The translations under genes and the position numbers were made by a program. DNA of 64,000 nucleotides from Viola odorata (taxonomy: Eukaryota > Streptophyta > Magnoliopsida > Malpighiales > Violaceae): the NCBI GenBank assembly GCA_963691705.1, contig OY829541.1, positions 37,837,661-37,901,660 on the forward strand, read 5' to 3'. This document shows, one piece after another, positions 21,972 to 36,341 of this stretch. The notes under the pieces are model-generated. The model had not been told where the DNA came from, did not search any database, and saw only the letters and a program-made list of their open reading frames with translations. Within the stretch, counting starts at the first letter, position 1. Each line of letters opens with the position of its first letter.

Positions 21972-24366
21972 TGATACGATCCTAGCCTCATGGATAACCC
22001 CAGTGAGGTTAATACAACCCCTAGACATGGAGACAAGGAAGAAGACACTGCTTGATCAAGCCTTCAAGCGAAGGATGATATGGAAGGTGGCTTGGAGACA
22101 CCTAGCGCAAGGTTTGACATCCATCCGAGTCAACCCATGGAAGAACGACTTCAATAAAAGATCCAGTACATATACAAGACCGATTGTAGTCTTAGGAAGG
22201 TTGTGTCCAAGTTTCAGTCAGGTCGGACGAGTAAATCTCAAGGTGGCTCATGGTGACATTCTAGCTAACAAGGAGAAGACGCCCAGGCATGACCAGCGAC
22301 TTCGATCAAACCTAGACGGTGCTTTACATGTCAGAATCGTTCGATCAACCACTCGTTGGAAACTTCGGGATGTTAGCTTTCGTTTTGGACAAGTTTCAGC
22401 CCATTTGGCCCAGTCGTTTAAAAGTTATCAAAGTCGACATTATGGTGCGCAGTCTCTGCGCGAGACAACATACAACTTGAAGTTTCTGCCCAAACCTTGG
22501 CCCGATGATGGAGAACTCGGCATTAGCTGCTGGAATGTATTTAATTATATTTATATTTACTTTAATTAGTTGATTAGTTAATTAGTTAATTGATTAATTA
22601 GTTAATTAAGTTATTTTCCTTAATTAGAACTCCTACTTCTATTCCTATTAGGGTTTGCTTGTAAACTCTTTATAAGGAGCCGTTTAGCTCCATTATTGAG
22701 TTGGCTGTTATTTTGATAAAATTGAGACTTCTCTCTTCAAATCTCTGCCCATTGTTCATGTGATTGAACCTTGTTCCTTCTCTAGTCCGCAATACTCGAG
22801 TCGTCAAACAAGTAAAACCTGAAATTGCATCCTATTTGTTGTTTGCCTAGGTTGATATCCACAAGGGATATAGGCTTAGTGATTCGACAAGGATCCTCCC
22901 TTGTTCGGACTTAGGTTGGCTGGTGCTTAGCGATCAGCAGGCTTACGTTGTCTAAGTGAGTTATCTTCTTCCGCATTGAAATCCATCTTGGAACAATGAT
23001 CAGGTTGTCTGCTACGCATCCTAAGCAACTAGGATCGTATCAGTTGGTAGCAGAGCTTAAGGCGTTCAAAGATTGGTAACTATCCTATCTATCCTTACTG
23101 TTTTTATTTTATTTTATTTGAGTCATTGTAAAAATAATTCGCCAAAGTATAAGCGATTTGTATCAGTCAAAAAAAAAATCAGAAAATCAATAAGTGTCTT
23201 TAATTTTCTGTTTTGAGTCTTGGTCGATTTAGAAGTTCTAAATCAAAGTCGAGTCTTAAGTCGTACTTATAAACCGAGTTGGTTTATTAGTTTGAGTATG
23301 TTTTGTCTTTTGATTTATTTATTTAAGTCGAAAGAAAGTCATATAAGAGTCACAAAAACAGTCCACCAAAGTGTCAGTGTCGAAATTGTATTTCAATATA
23401 TACCTATTGAAGTCCGATTTCAGTGAAAAAGGATCCGTTAGAAAGCTGAGTTTGTTGGGAGTCTGAATCAAGAAGAATCAGGTGATTCGGACACCGGAGT
23501 CAAAAGCTGTGCTTGAATTACTAAACTGTGTTCACCGAAACCGAATTTTACACTTTCTAGTGTTTAAGTTTGATTAGGTGATTGAGATGGCAAAAGGGAA
23601 TTCGAGAGAAGAACAAAAGGAGGTGATCGCCTTAATGCAGAAACTCACCATGATGTGTGCTGAATCCTTGCAAAGACAGTAAGCCGTGAATGAGCACATT
23701 AGAAGTACTCGATAGGATTGATGGCGGTGCGCCACGGCTAGAGGATAAAAAGAAGTTCCTACATGGAAACCTAGCCGAGAGAGGGATAGGTACAGAGGTT
23801 GTAGCACCATGGCGTACAAGTAAGTTAGGGGTTACCGAAGAACATAAGAATCCTACAACACTTCCTACTGAGCGTGACTTGAATGTACAAGGGAAGGCAG
23901 ATGATGCTGAGCAAGATTCGGGGACGAATCTTCTTGCAGAAGGGGAGAATGGTATGGATCCAAGAATGAAATTTTCTATAATCAAAGTTCAAGCATTCAA
24001 CTTCTACAAAGACAAGTTCCCTATTCAAGAAGAGAAGTCCAATACATGTCTAGGTGCAGAAGTGAGTGAGCGAGAAAAACAAAAGGGCTTAAAAGAACCC
24101 AGAGTCTTAAAGAAGACTAATCAAAACAGCCCCCATGAACAGAGTGAGCATGGGTTAACTAATTCTTCTTCTTCTTCTTATGTATTCTCTTTAGGGCAGC
24201 AAAAGCAAGATATTTTGAAGGAGAAGGAGTTGCCTAAGTTGCAACCGTTGGAGTTGGATGCCTTAGGTAATCCCTTTCCTTCATGTGTTTCCTCTGTTGA
24301 TTCTAATAGAATTGTTGTCTTAAAAGAATCACATTCGAGGGCGACTCTTTTCGAAGGGGAAGGGTA
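21972..24366 (+). mobile_element. Array monomer 7 (LTR 21972-23042)
   Basis: G variant at 23263; no private variant noticed. Long frame 23690-24964. Confidence 0.95.
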
Positions 24367-26761
24367 TGATACGATCCTAGCCTCATGGATAACCCCAGTG
24401 AGGTTAATACAACCCCTAGACATGGAGACAAGGAAGAAGACACTGCTTGATCAAGCCTTCAAGCGAAGGATGATATGGAAGGTGGCTTGGAGACACCTAG
24501 CGCAAGGTTTGACATCCATCCGAGTCAACCCATGGAAGAACGACTTCAATAAAAGATCCAGTACATATACAAGACCGATTGTAGTCTTAGGAAGGTTGTG
24601 TCCAAGTTTCAGTCAGGTCGGACGAGTAAATCTCAAGGTGGCTCATGGTGACATTCTAGCTAACAAGGAGAAGACGCCCAGGCATGACCAGCGACTTCGA
24701 TCAAACCTAGACGGTGCTTTACATGTCAGAATCGTTCGATCAACCACTCGTTGGAAACTTCGGGATGTTAGCTTTCGTTTTGGACAAGTTTCAGCCCATT
24801 TGGCCCAGTCGTTTAAAAGTTATCAAAGTCGACATTATGGTGCGCAGTCTCTGCGCGAGACAACATACAACTTGAAGTTTCTGCCCAAACCTTGGCCCGA
24901 TGATGGAGAACTCGGCATTAGCTGCTGGAATGTATTTAATTATATTTATATTTACTTTAATTAGTTGATTAGTTAATTAGTTAATTGATTAATTAGTTAA
25001 TTAAGTTATTTTCCTTAATTAGAACTCCTACTTCTATTCCTATTAGGGTTTGCTTGTAAACTCTTTATAAGGAGCCGTTTAGCTCCATTATTGAGTTGGC
25101 TGTTATTTTGATAAAATTGAGACTTCTCTCTTCAAATCTCTGCCCATTGTTCATGTGATTGAACCTTGTTCCTTCTCTAGTCCGCAATACTCGAGTCGTC
25201 AAACAAGTAAAACCTGAAATTGCATCCTATTTGTTGTTTGCCTAGGTTGATATCCACAAGGGATATAGGCTTAGTGATTCGACAAGGATCCTCCCTTGTT
25301 CGGACTTAGGTTGGCTGGTGCTTAGCGATCAGCAGGCTTACGTTGTCTAAGTGAGTTATCTTCTTCCGCATTGAAATCCATCTTGGAACAATGATCAGGT
25401 TGTCTGCTACGCATCCTAAGCAACTAGGATCGTATCAGTTGGTAGCAGAGCTTAAGGCGTTCAAAGATTGGTAACTATCCTATCTATCCTTACTGTTTTT
25501 ATTTTATTTTATTTGAGTCATTGTAAAAATAATTCGCCAAAGTATAAGCGATTTGTATCAGTCAAAAAAAAAATCAGAAAATCAATAAGTGTCTTTAATT
25601 TTCTGTTTTGAGTCTTGGTCGATTTAGAAGTTCTAAATCAAAGTCGAGTCTTAAGTCGTACTTATAAACCGAGTTGGTTTATTAGTTTGAGTATGTTTTG
25701 TCTTTTGATTTATTTATTTAAGTCGAAAGAAAGTCATATAAGAGTCACAAAAACAGTCCACCAAAGTGTCAGTGTCGAAATTGTATTTCAATATATACCT
25801 ATTGAAGTCCGATTTCAGTGAAAAAGGATCCGTTAGAAAGCTGAGTTTGTTGGGAGTCTGAATCAAGAAGAATCAGGTGATTCGGACACCGGAGTCAAAA
25901 GCTGTGCTTGAATTACTAAACTGTGTTCACCGAAACCGAATTTTACACTTTCTAGTGTTTAAGTTTGATTAGGTGATTGAGATGGCAAAAGGGAATTCGA
26001 GAGAAGAACAAAAGGAGGTGATCGCCTTAATGCAGAAACTCACCATGATGTGTGCTGAATCCTTGCAAAGACAGTAAGCCGTGAATGAGCACATTAGAAG
26101 TACTCGATAGGATTGATGGCGGTGCGCCACGGCTAGAGGATAAAAAGAAGTTCCTACATGGAAACCTAGCCGAGAGAGGGATAGGTACAGAGGTTGTAGC
26201 ACCATGGCGTACAAGTAAGTTAGGGGTTACCGAAGAACATAAGAATCCTACAACACTTCCTACTGAGCGTGACTTGAATGTACAAGGGAAGGCAGATGAT
26301 GCTGAGCAAGATTCGGGGACGAATCTTCTTGCAGAAGGGGAGAATGGTATGGATCCAAGAATGAAATTTTCTATAATCAAAGTTCAAGCATTCAACTTCT
26401 ACAAAGACAAGTTCCCTATTCAAGAAGAGAAGTCCAATACATGTCTAGGTGCAGAAGTGAGTGAGCGAGAAAAACAAAAGGGCTTAAAAGAACCCAGAGT
26501 CTTAAAGAAGACTAATCAAAACAGCCCCCATGAACAGAGTGAGCATGGGTTAACTAATTCTTCTTCTTCTTCTTATGTATTCTCTTTAGGGCAGCAAAAG
26601 CAAGATATTTTGAAGGAGAAGGAGTTGCCTAAGTTGCAACCGTTGGAGTTGGATGCCTTAGGTAATCCCTTTCCTTCATGTGTTTCCTCTGTTGATTCTA
26701 ATAGAATTGTTGTCTTAAAAGAATCACATTCGAGGGCGACTATTTTCGAAGGGGAAGGGTA
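24367..26761 (+). mobile_element. Array monomer 8 (LTR 24367-25437)
   Basis: G variant at 25658. A at 26742, beside the PPT, is shared only with monomer 14. Long frame 26085-27359. Confidence 0.95.
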
Positions 26762-29156
26762 TGATACGATCCTAGCCTCATGGATAACCCCAGTGAGGTT
26801 AATACAACCCCTAGACATGGAGACAAGGAAGAAGACACTGCTTGATCAAGCCTTCAAGCGAAGGATGATATGGAAGGTGGCTTGGAGACACCTAGCGCAA
26901 GGTTTGACATCCATCCGAGTCAACCCATGGAAGAACGACTTCAATAAAAGATCCAGTACATATACAAGACCGATTGTAGTCTTAGGAAGGTTGTGTCCAA
27001 GTTTCAGTCAGGTCGGACGAGTAAATCTCAAGGTGGCTCATGGTGACATTCTAGCTAACAAGGAGAAGACGCCCAGGCATGACCAGCGACTTCGATCAAA
27101 CCTAGACGGTGCTTTACATGTCAGAATCGTTCGATCAACCACTCGTTGGAAACTTCGGGATGTTAGCTTTCGTTTTGGACAAGTTTCAGCCCATTTGGCC
27201 CAGTCGTTTAAAAGTTATCAAAGTCGACATTATGGTGCGCAGTCTCTGCGCGAGACAACATACAACTTGAAGTTTCTGCCCAAACCTTGGCCCGATGATG
27301 GAGAACTCGGCATTAGCTGCTGGAATGTATTTAATTATATTTATATTTACTTTAATTAGTTGATTAGTTAATTAGTTAATTGATTAATTAGTTAATTAAG
27401 TTATTTTCCTTAATTAGAACTCCTACTTCTATTCCTATTAGGGTTTGCTTGTAAACTCTTTATAAGGAGCCGTTTAGCTCCATTATTGAGTTGGCTGTTA
27501 TTTTGATAAAATTGAGACTTCTCTCTTCAAATCTCTGCCCATTGTTCATGTGATTGAACCTTGTTCCTTCTCTAGTCCGCAATACTCGAGTCGTCAAACA
27601 AGTAAAACCTGAAATTGCATCCTATTTGTTGTTTGCCTAGGTTGATATCCACAAGGGATATAGGCTTAGTGATTCGACAAGGATCCTCCCTTGTTCGGAC
27701 TTAGGTTGGCTGGTGCTTAGCGATCAGCAGGCTTACGTTGTCTAAGTGAGTTATCTTCTTCCGCATTGAAATCCATCTTGGAACAATGATCAGGTTGTCT
27801 GCTACGCATCCTAAGCAACTAGGATCGTATCAGTTGGTAGCAGAGCTTAAGGCGTTCAAAGATTGGTAACTATCCTATCTATCCTTACTGTTTTTATTTT
27901 ATTTTATTTGAGTCATTGTAAAAATAATTCGCCAAAGTATAAGCGATTTGTATCAGTCAAAAAAAAAATCAAAAAATCAATAAGTGTCTTTAATTTTCTG
28001 TTTTGAGTCTTGGTCGATTTAGAAGTTCTAAATCAAAGTCGAGTCTTAAGTCCTACTTATAAACCGAGTTGGTTTATTAGTTTGAGTATGTTTTGTCTTT
28101 TGATTTATTTATTTAAGTCGAAAGAAAGTCATATAAGAGTCACAAAAACAGTCCACCAAAGTGTCAGTGTCGAAATTGTATTTCAATATATACCTATTGA
28201 AGTCCGATTTCAGTGAAAAAGGATCCGTTAGAAAGCTGAGTTTGTTGGGAGTCTGAATCAAGAAGAATCAGGTGATTCGGACACCGGAGTCAAAAGCTGT
28301 GCTTGAATTACTAAACTGTGTTCACCGAAACCGAATTTTACACTTTCTAGTGTTTAAGTTTGATTAGGTGATTGAGATGGCAAAAGGGAATTCGAGAGAA
28401 GAACAAAAGGAGGTGATCGCCTTAATGCAGAAACTCACCATGATGTGTGCTGAATCCTTGCAAAGACAGTAAGCCGTGAATGAGCACATTAGAAGTACTC
28501 GATAGGATTGATGGCGGTGCGCCACGGCTAGAGGATAAAAAGAAGTTCCTACATGGAAACCTAGCCGAGAGAGGGATAGGTACAGAGGTTGTAGCACCAT
28601 GGCGTACAAGTAAGTTAGGGGTTACCGAAGAACATAAGAATCCTACAACACTTCCTACTGAGCGTGACTTGAATGTACAAGGGAAGGCAGATGATGCTGA
28701 GCAAGATTCGGGGACGAATCTTCTTGCAGAAGGGGAGAATGGTATGGATCCAAGAATGAAATTTTCTATAATCAAAGTTCAAGCATTCAACTTCTATAAA
28801 GACAAGTTCCCTATTCAAGAAGAGAAGTCCAATACATGTCTAGGTGCAGAAGTGAGTGAGCGAGAAAAACAAAAGGGCTTAAAAGAACCCAGAGTCTTAA
28901 AGAAGACTAATCAAAACAGCCCCCATGAACAGAGTGAGCATGGGTTAACTAATTCTTCTTCTTCTTCTTATGTATTCTCTTTAGGGCAGCAAAAGCAAGA
29001 TATTTTGAAGGAGAAGGAGTTGCCTAAGTTGCAACCGTTGGAGTTGGATGCCTTAGGTAATCCCTTTCCTTCATGTGTTTCCTCTGTTGATTCTAATAGA
29101 ATTGTTGTCTTAAAAGAATCACATTCGAGGGCGACTCTTTTCGAAGGGGAAGGGTA
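26762..29156 (+). mobile_element. Array monomer 9 (LTR 26762-27832)
   Basis: A at 27972 is shared with monomers 11, 12 and 15; C-type at 28053; private T at 28797. Long frame 28480-29754. Confidence 0.95.
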
Positions 29157-31551
29157 TGATACGATCCTAGCCTCATGGATAACCCCAGTGAGGTTAATAC
29201 AACCCCTAGACATGGAGACAAGGAAGAAGACACTGCTTGATCAAGCCTTCAAGCGAAGGATGATATGGAAGGTGGCTTGGAGACACCTAGCGCAAGGTTT
29301 GACATCCATCCGAGTCAACCCATGGAAGAACGACTTCAATAAAAGATCCAGTACATATACAAGACCGATTGTAGTCTTAGGAAGGTTGTGTCCAAGTTTC
29401 AGTCAGGTCGGACGAGTAAATCTCAAGGTGGCTCATGGTGACATTCTAGCTAACAAGGAGAAGACGCCCAGGCATGACCAGCGACTTCGATCAAACCTAG
29501 ACGGTGCTTTACATGTCAGAATCGTTCGATCAACCACTCGTTGGAAACTTCGGGATGTTAGCTTTCGTTTTGGACAAGTTTCAGCCCATTTGGCCCAGTC
29601 GTTTAAAAGTTATCAAAGTCGACATTATGGTGCGCAGTCTCTGCGCGAGACAACATACAACTTGAAGTTTCTGCCCAAACCTTGGCCCGATGATGGAGAA
29701 CTCGGCATTAGCTGCTGGAATGTATTTAATTATATTTATATTTACTTTAATTAGTTGATTAGTTAATTAGTTAATTGATTAATTAGTTAATTAAGTTATT
29801 TTCCTTAATTAGAACTCCTACTTCTATTCCTATTAGGGTTTGCTTGTAAACTCTTTATAAGGAGCCGTTTAGCTCCATTATTGAGTTGGCTGTTATTTTG
29901 ATAAAATTGAGACTTCTCTCTTCAAATCTCTGCCCATTGTTCATGTGATTGAACCTTGTTCCTTCTCTAGTCCGCAATACTCGAGTCGTCAAACAAGTAA
30001 AACCTGAAATTGCATCCTATTTGTTGTTTGCCTAGGTTGATATCCACAAGGGATATAGGCTTAGTGATTCGACAAGGATCCTCCCTTGTTCGGACTTAGG
30101 TTGGCTGGTGCTTAGCGATCAGCAGGCTTACGTTGTCTAAGTGAGTTATCTTCTTCCGCATTGAAATCCATCTTGGAACAATGATCAGGTTGTCTGCTAC
30201 GCATCCTAAGCAACTAGGATCGTATCAGTTGGTAGCAGAGCTTAAGGCGTTCAAAGATTGGTAACTATCCTATCTATCCTTACTGTTTTTATTTTATTTT
30301 ATTTGAGTCATTGTAAAAATAATTCGCCAAAGTATAAGCGATTTGTATCAGTCAAAAAAAAAATCAGAAAATCAATAAGTGTCTTTAATTTTCTGTTTTG
30401 AGTCTTGGTCGATTTAGAAGTTCTAAATCAAAGTCGAGTCTTAAGTCCTACTTATAAACCGAGTTGGTTTATTAGTTTGAGTATGTTTTGTCTTTTGATT
30501 TATTTATTTAAGTCGAAAGAAAGTCATATAAGAGTCACAAAAACAGTCCACCAAAGTGTCAGTGTCGAAATTGTATTTCAATATATACCTATTGAAGTTC
30601 GATTTCAGTGAAAAAGGATCCGTTAGAAAGCTGAGTTTGTTGGGAGTCTGAATCAAGAAGAATCAGGTGATTCGGACACCGGAGTCAAAAGTTGTGCTTG
30701 AATTACTAAACTGTGTTCACCGAAACCGAATTTTACACTTTCTAGTGTTTAAGTTTGATTAGGTGATTGAGATGGCAAAAGGGAATTCGAGAGAAGAACA
30801 AAAGGAGGTGATCGCCTTAATGCAGAAACTCACCATGATGTGTGCTGAATCCTTGCAAAGACAGTAAGCCGTGAATGAGCACATTAGAAGTACTCGATAG
30901 GATTGATGGCGGTGCGCCACGGCTAGAGGATAAAAAGAAGTTCCTACATGGAAACCTAGCCGAGAGAGGGATAGGTACAGAGGTTGTAGCACCATGGCGT
31001 ACAAGTAAGTTAGGGGTTACCGAAGAACATAAGAATCCTACAACACTTCCTACTGAGCGTGACTTGAATGTACAAGGGAAGGCAGATGATGCTGAGCAAG
31101 ATTCGGGGACGAATCTTCTTGCAGAAGGGGAGAATGGTATGGATCCAAGAATGAAATTTTCTATAATCAAAGTTCAAGCATTCAACTTCTACAAAGACAA
31201 GTTCCCTATTCAAGAAGAGAAGTCCAATACATGTCTAGGTGCAGAAGTGAGTGAGCGAGAAAAACAAAAGGGCTTAAAAGAACCCAGAGTCTTAAAGAAG
31301 ACTAATCAAAACAGCCCCCATGAACAGAGTGAGCATGGGTTAACTAATTCTTCTTCTTCTTCTTATGTATTCTCTTTAGGGCAGCAAAAGCAAGATATTT
31401 TGAAGGAGAAGGAGTTGCCTAAGTTGCAACCGTTGGAGTTGGATGCCTTAGGTAATCCCTTTCCTTCATGTGTTTCCTCTGTTGATTCTAATAGAATTGT
31501 TGTCTTAAAAGAATCACATTCGAGGGCGACTCTTTTCGAAGGGGAAGGGTA
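29157..31551 (+). mobile_element. Array monomer 10 (LTR 29157-30227)
   Basis: Private T at 30599 and T at 30692, both in the leader. Long frame 30875-32149. Confidence 0.95.
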
Positions 31552-33946
31552 TGATACGATCCTAGCCTCATGGATAACCCCAGTGAGGTTAATACAACCC
31601 CTAGACATGGAGACAAGGAAGAAGACACTGCTTGATCAAGCCTTCAAGCGAAGGATGATATGGAAGGTGGCTTGGAGACACCTAGCGCAAGGTTTGACAT
31701 CCATCCGAGTCAACCCATGGAAGAACGACTTCAATAAAAGATCCAGTACATATACAAGACCGATTGTAGTCTTAGGAAGGTTGTGTCCAAGTTTCAGTCA
31801 GGTCGGACGAGTAAATCTCAAGGTGGCTCATGGTGACATTCTAGCTAACAAGGAGAAGACGCCCAGGCATGACCAGCGACTTCGATCAAACCTAGACGGT
31901 GCTTTACATGTCAGAATCGTTCGATCAACCACTCGTTGGAAACTTCGGGATGTTAGCTTTCGTTTTGGACAAGTTTCAGCCCATTTGGCCCAGTCGTTTA
32001 AAAGTTATCAAAGTCGACATTATGGTGCGCAGTCTCTGTGCGAGACAACATACAACTTGAAGTTTCTGCCCAAACCTTGGCCCGATGATGGAGAACTCGG
32101 CATTAGCTGCTGGAATGTATTTAATTATATTTATATTTACTTTAATTAGTTGATTAGTTAATTAGTTAATTGATTAATTAGTTAATTAAGTTATTTTCCT
32201 TAATTAGAACTCCTACTTCTATTCCTATTAGGGTTTGCTTGTAAACTCTTTATAAGGAGCCGTTTAGCTCCATTATTGAGTTGGCTGTTATTTTGATAAA
32301 ATTGAGACTTCTCTCTTCAAATCTCTGCCCATTGTTCATGTGATTGAACCTTGTTCCTTCTCTAGTCCGCAATACTCGAGTCGTCAAACAAGTAAAACCT
32401 GAAATTGCATCCTATTTGTTGTTTGCCTAGGTTGATATCCACAAGGGATATAGGCTTAGTGATTCGACAAGGATCCTCCCTTGTTCGGACTTAGGTTGGC
32501 TGGTGCTTAGCGATCAGCAGGCTTACGTTGTCTAAGTGAGTTATCTTCTTCCGCATTGAAATCCATCTTGGAACAATGATCAGGTTGTCTGCTACGCATC
32601 CTAAGCAACTAGGATCGTATCAGTTGGTAGCAGAGCTTAAGGCGTTCAAAGATTGGTAACTATCCTATCTATCCTTACTGTTTTTATTTTATTTTATTTG
32701 AGTCATTGTAAAAATAATTCGCCAAAGTATAAGCGATTTGTATCAGTCAAAAAAAAAATCAAAAAATCAATAAGTGTCTTTAATTTTCTGTTTTGAGTCT
32801 TGGTCGATTTAGAAGTTCTAAATCAAAGTCGAGTCTTAAGTCCTACTTATAAACCGAGTTGGTTTATTAGTTTGAGTATGTTTTGTCTTTTGATTTATTT
32901 ATTTAAGTCGAAAGAAAGTCATATAAGAGTCACAAAAACAGTCCACCAAAGTGTCAGTGTCGAAATTGTATTTCAATATATACCTATTGAAGTCCGATTT
33001 CAGTGAAAAAGGATCCGTTAGAAAGCTGAGTTTGTTGGGAGTCTGAATCAAGAAGAATCAGGTGATTCGGACACCGGAGTCAAAAGCTGTGCTTGAATTA
33101 CTAAACTGTGTTCACCGAAACCGAATTTTACACTTTCTAGTGTTTAAGTTTGATTAGGTGATTGAGATGGCAAAAGGGAATTCGAGAGAAGAACAAAAGG
33201 AGGTGATCGCCTTAATGCAGAAACTCACCATGATGTGTGCTGAATCCTTGCAAAGACAGTAAGCCGTGAATGAGCACATTAGAAGTACTCGATAGGATTG
33301 ATGGCGGTGCGCCACGGCTAGAGGATAAAAAGAAGTTCCTACATGGAAACCTAGCCGAGAGAGGGATAGGTACAGAGGTTGTAGCACCATGGCGTACAAG
33401 TAAGTTAGGGGTTACCGAAGAACATAAGAATCCTACAACACTTCCTACTGAGCGTGACTTGAATGTACAAGGGAAGGCAGATGATGCTGAGCAAGATTCG
33501 GGGACGAATCTTCTTGCAGAAGGGGAGAATGGTATGGATCCAAGAATGAAATTTTCTATAATCAAAGTTCAAGCATTCAACTTCTACAAAGACAAGTTCC
33601 CTATTCAAGAAGAGAAGTCCAATACATGTCTAGGTGCAGAAGTGAGTGAGCGAGAAAAACAAAAGGGCTTAAAAGAACCCAGAGTCTTAAAGAAGACTAA
33701 TCAAAACAGCCCCCATGAACAGAGTGAGCATGGGTTAACTAATTCTTCTTCTTCTTCTTATGTATTCTCTTTAGGGCAGCAAAAGCAAGATATTTTGAAG
33801 GAGAAGGAGTTGCCTAAGTTGCAACCGTTGGAGTTGGATGCCTTAGGTAATCCCTTTCCTTCATGTGTTTCCTCTGTTGATTCTAATAGAATTGTTGTCT
33901 TAAAAGAATCACATTCGAGGGCGACTCTTTTCGAAGGGGAAGGGTA
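31552..33946 (+). mobile_element. Array monomer 11 (LTR 31552-32622)
   Basis: Private T at 32039 in U3; A variant at 32762. Long frame 33270-34544. Confidence 0.95.
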
Positions 33947-36341
33947 TGATACGATCCTAGCCTCATGGATAACCCCAGTGAGGTTAATACAACCCCTAGA
34001 CATGGAGACAAGGAAGAAGACACTGCTTGATCAAGCCTTCAAGCGAAGGATGATATGGAAGGTGGCTTGGAGACACCTAGCGCAAGGTTTGACATCCATC
34101 CGAGTCAACCCATGGAAGAACGACTTCAATAAAAGATCCAGTACATATACAAGACCGATTGTAGTCTTAGGAAGGTTGTGTCCAAGTTTCAGTCAGGTCG
34201 GACGAGTAAATCTCAAGGTGGCTCATGGTGACATTCTAGCTAACAAGGAGAAGACGCCCAGGCATGACCAGCGACTTCGATCAAACCTAGACGGTGCTTT
34301 ACATGTCAGAATCGTTCGATCAACCACTCGTTGGAAACTTCGGGATGTTAGCTTTCGTTTTGGACAAGTTTCAGCCCATTTGGCCCAGTCGTTTAAAAGT
34401 TATCAAAGTCGACATTATGGTGCGCAGTCTCTGCGCGAGACAACATACAACTTGAAGTTTCTGCCCAAACCTTGGCCCGATGATGGAGAACTCGGCATTA
34501 GCTGCTGGAATGTATTTAATTATATTTATATTTACTTTAATTAGTTGATTAGTTAATTAGTTAATTGATTAATTAGTTAATTAAGTTATTTTCCTTAATT
34601 AGAACTCCTACTTCTATTCCTATTAGGGTTTGCTTGTAAACTCTTTATAAGGAGCCGTTTAGCTCCATTATTGAGTTGGCTGTTATTTTGATAAAATTGA
34701 GACTTCTCTCTTCAAATCTCTGCCCATTGTTCATGTGATTGAACCTTGTTCCTTCTCTAGTCCGCAATACTCGAGTCGTCAAACAAGTAAAACCTGAAAT
34801 TGCATCCTATTTGTTGTTTGCCTAGGTTGATATCCACAAGGGATATAGGCTTAGTGATTCGACAAGGATCCTCCCTTGTTCGGACTTAGGTTGGCTGGTG
34901 CTTAGCGATCAGCAGGCTTACGTTGTCTAAGTGAGTTATCTTCTTCCGCATTGAAATCCATCTTGGAACAATGATCAGGTTGTCTGCTACGCATCCTAAG
35001 CAACTAGGATCGTATCAGTTGGTAGCAGAGCTTAAGGCGTTCAAAGATTGGTAACTATCCTATCTATCCTTACTGTTTTTATTTTATTTTATTTGAGTCA
35101 TTGTAAAAATAATTCGCCAAAGTATAAGCGATTTGTATCAGTCAAAAAAAAAATCAAAAAATCAATAAGTGTCTTTAATTTTCTGTTTTGAGTCTTGGTC
35201 GATTTAGAAGTTCTAAATCAAAGTCGAGTCTTAAGTCCTACTTATAAACCGAGTTGGTTTATTAGTTTGAGTATGTTTTGTCTTTTGATTTATTTATTTA
35301 AGTCGAAAGAAAGTCATATAAGAGTCACAAAAACAGTCCACCAAAGTGTCAGTGTCGAAATTGTATTTCAATATATACCTATTGAAGTCCGATTTCAGTG
35401 AAAAAGGATCCGTTAGAAAGCTGAGTTTGTTGGGAGTCTGAATCAAGAAGAATCAGGTGATTCGGACACCGGAGTCAAAAGCTGTGCTTGAATTACTAAA
35501 CTGTGTTCACCGAAACCGAATTTTACACTTTCTAGTGTTTAAGTTTGATTAGGTGATTGAGATGGCAAAAGGGAATTCGAGAGAAGAACAAAAGGAGGTG
35601 ATCGCCTTAATGCAGAAACTCACCATGATGTGTGCTGAATCCTTGCAAAGACAGTAAGCCGTGAATGAGCACATTAGAAGTACTCGATAGGATTGATGGC
35701 GGTGCGCCACGGCTAGAGGATAAAAAGAAGTTCCTACATGGAAACCTAGCCGAGAGAGGGATAGGTACAGAGGTTGTAGCACCATGGCGTACAAGTAAGT
35801 TAGGGGTTACCGAAGAACATAAGAATCCTACAACACTTCCTACTGAGCGTGACTTGAATGTACAAGGGAAGGCAGATGATGCTGAGCAAGATTCGGGGAC
35901 GAATCTTCTTGCAGAAGGGGAGAATGGTATGGATCCAAGAATGAAATTTTCTATAATCAAAGTTCAAGCATTCAACTTCTACAAAGACAAGTTCCCTATT
36001 CAAGAAGAGAAGTCCAATACATGTCTAGGTGCAGAAGTGAGTGAGCGAGAAAAACAAAAGGGCTTAAAAGAACCCAGAGTCTTAAAGAAGACTAATCAAA
36101 ACAGCCCCCATGAACAGAGTGAGCATGGGTTAACTAATTCTTCTTCTTCTTCTTATGTATTCTCTTTAGGGCAGCAAAAGCAAGATATTTTGAAGGAGAA
36201 GGAGTTGCCTAAGTTGCAACCGTTGGAGTTGGATGCCTTAGGTAATCCCTTTCCTTCATGTGTTTCCTCTGTTGATTCTAATAGAATTGTTGTCTTAAAA
36301 GAATCACATTCGAGGGCGACTCTTTTCGAAGGGGAAGGGTA
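33947..36341 (+). mobile_element. Array monomer 12 (LTR 33947-35017)
   Basis: A variant at 35157, exactly one period after that of monomer 11. Long frame 35665-36939. Confidence 0.95.
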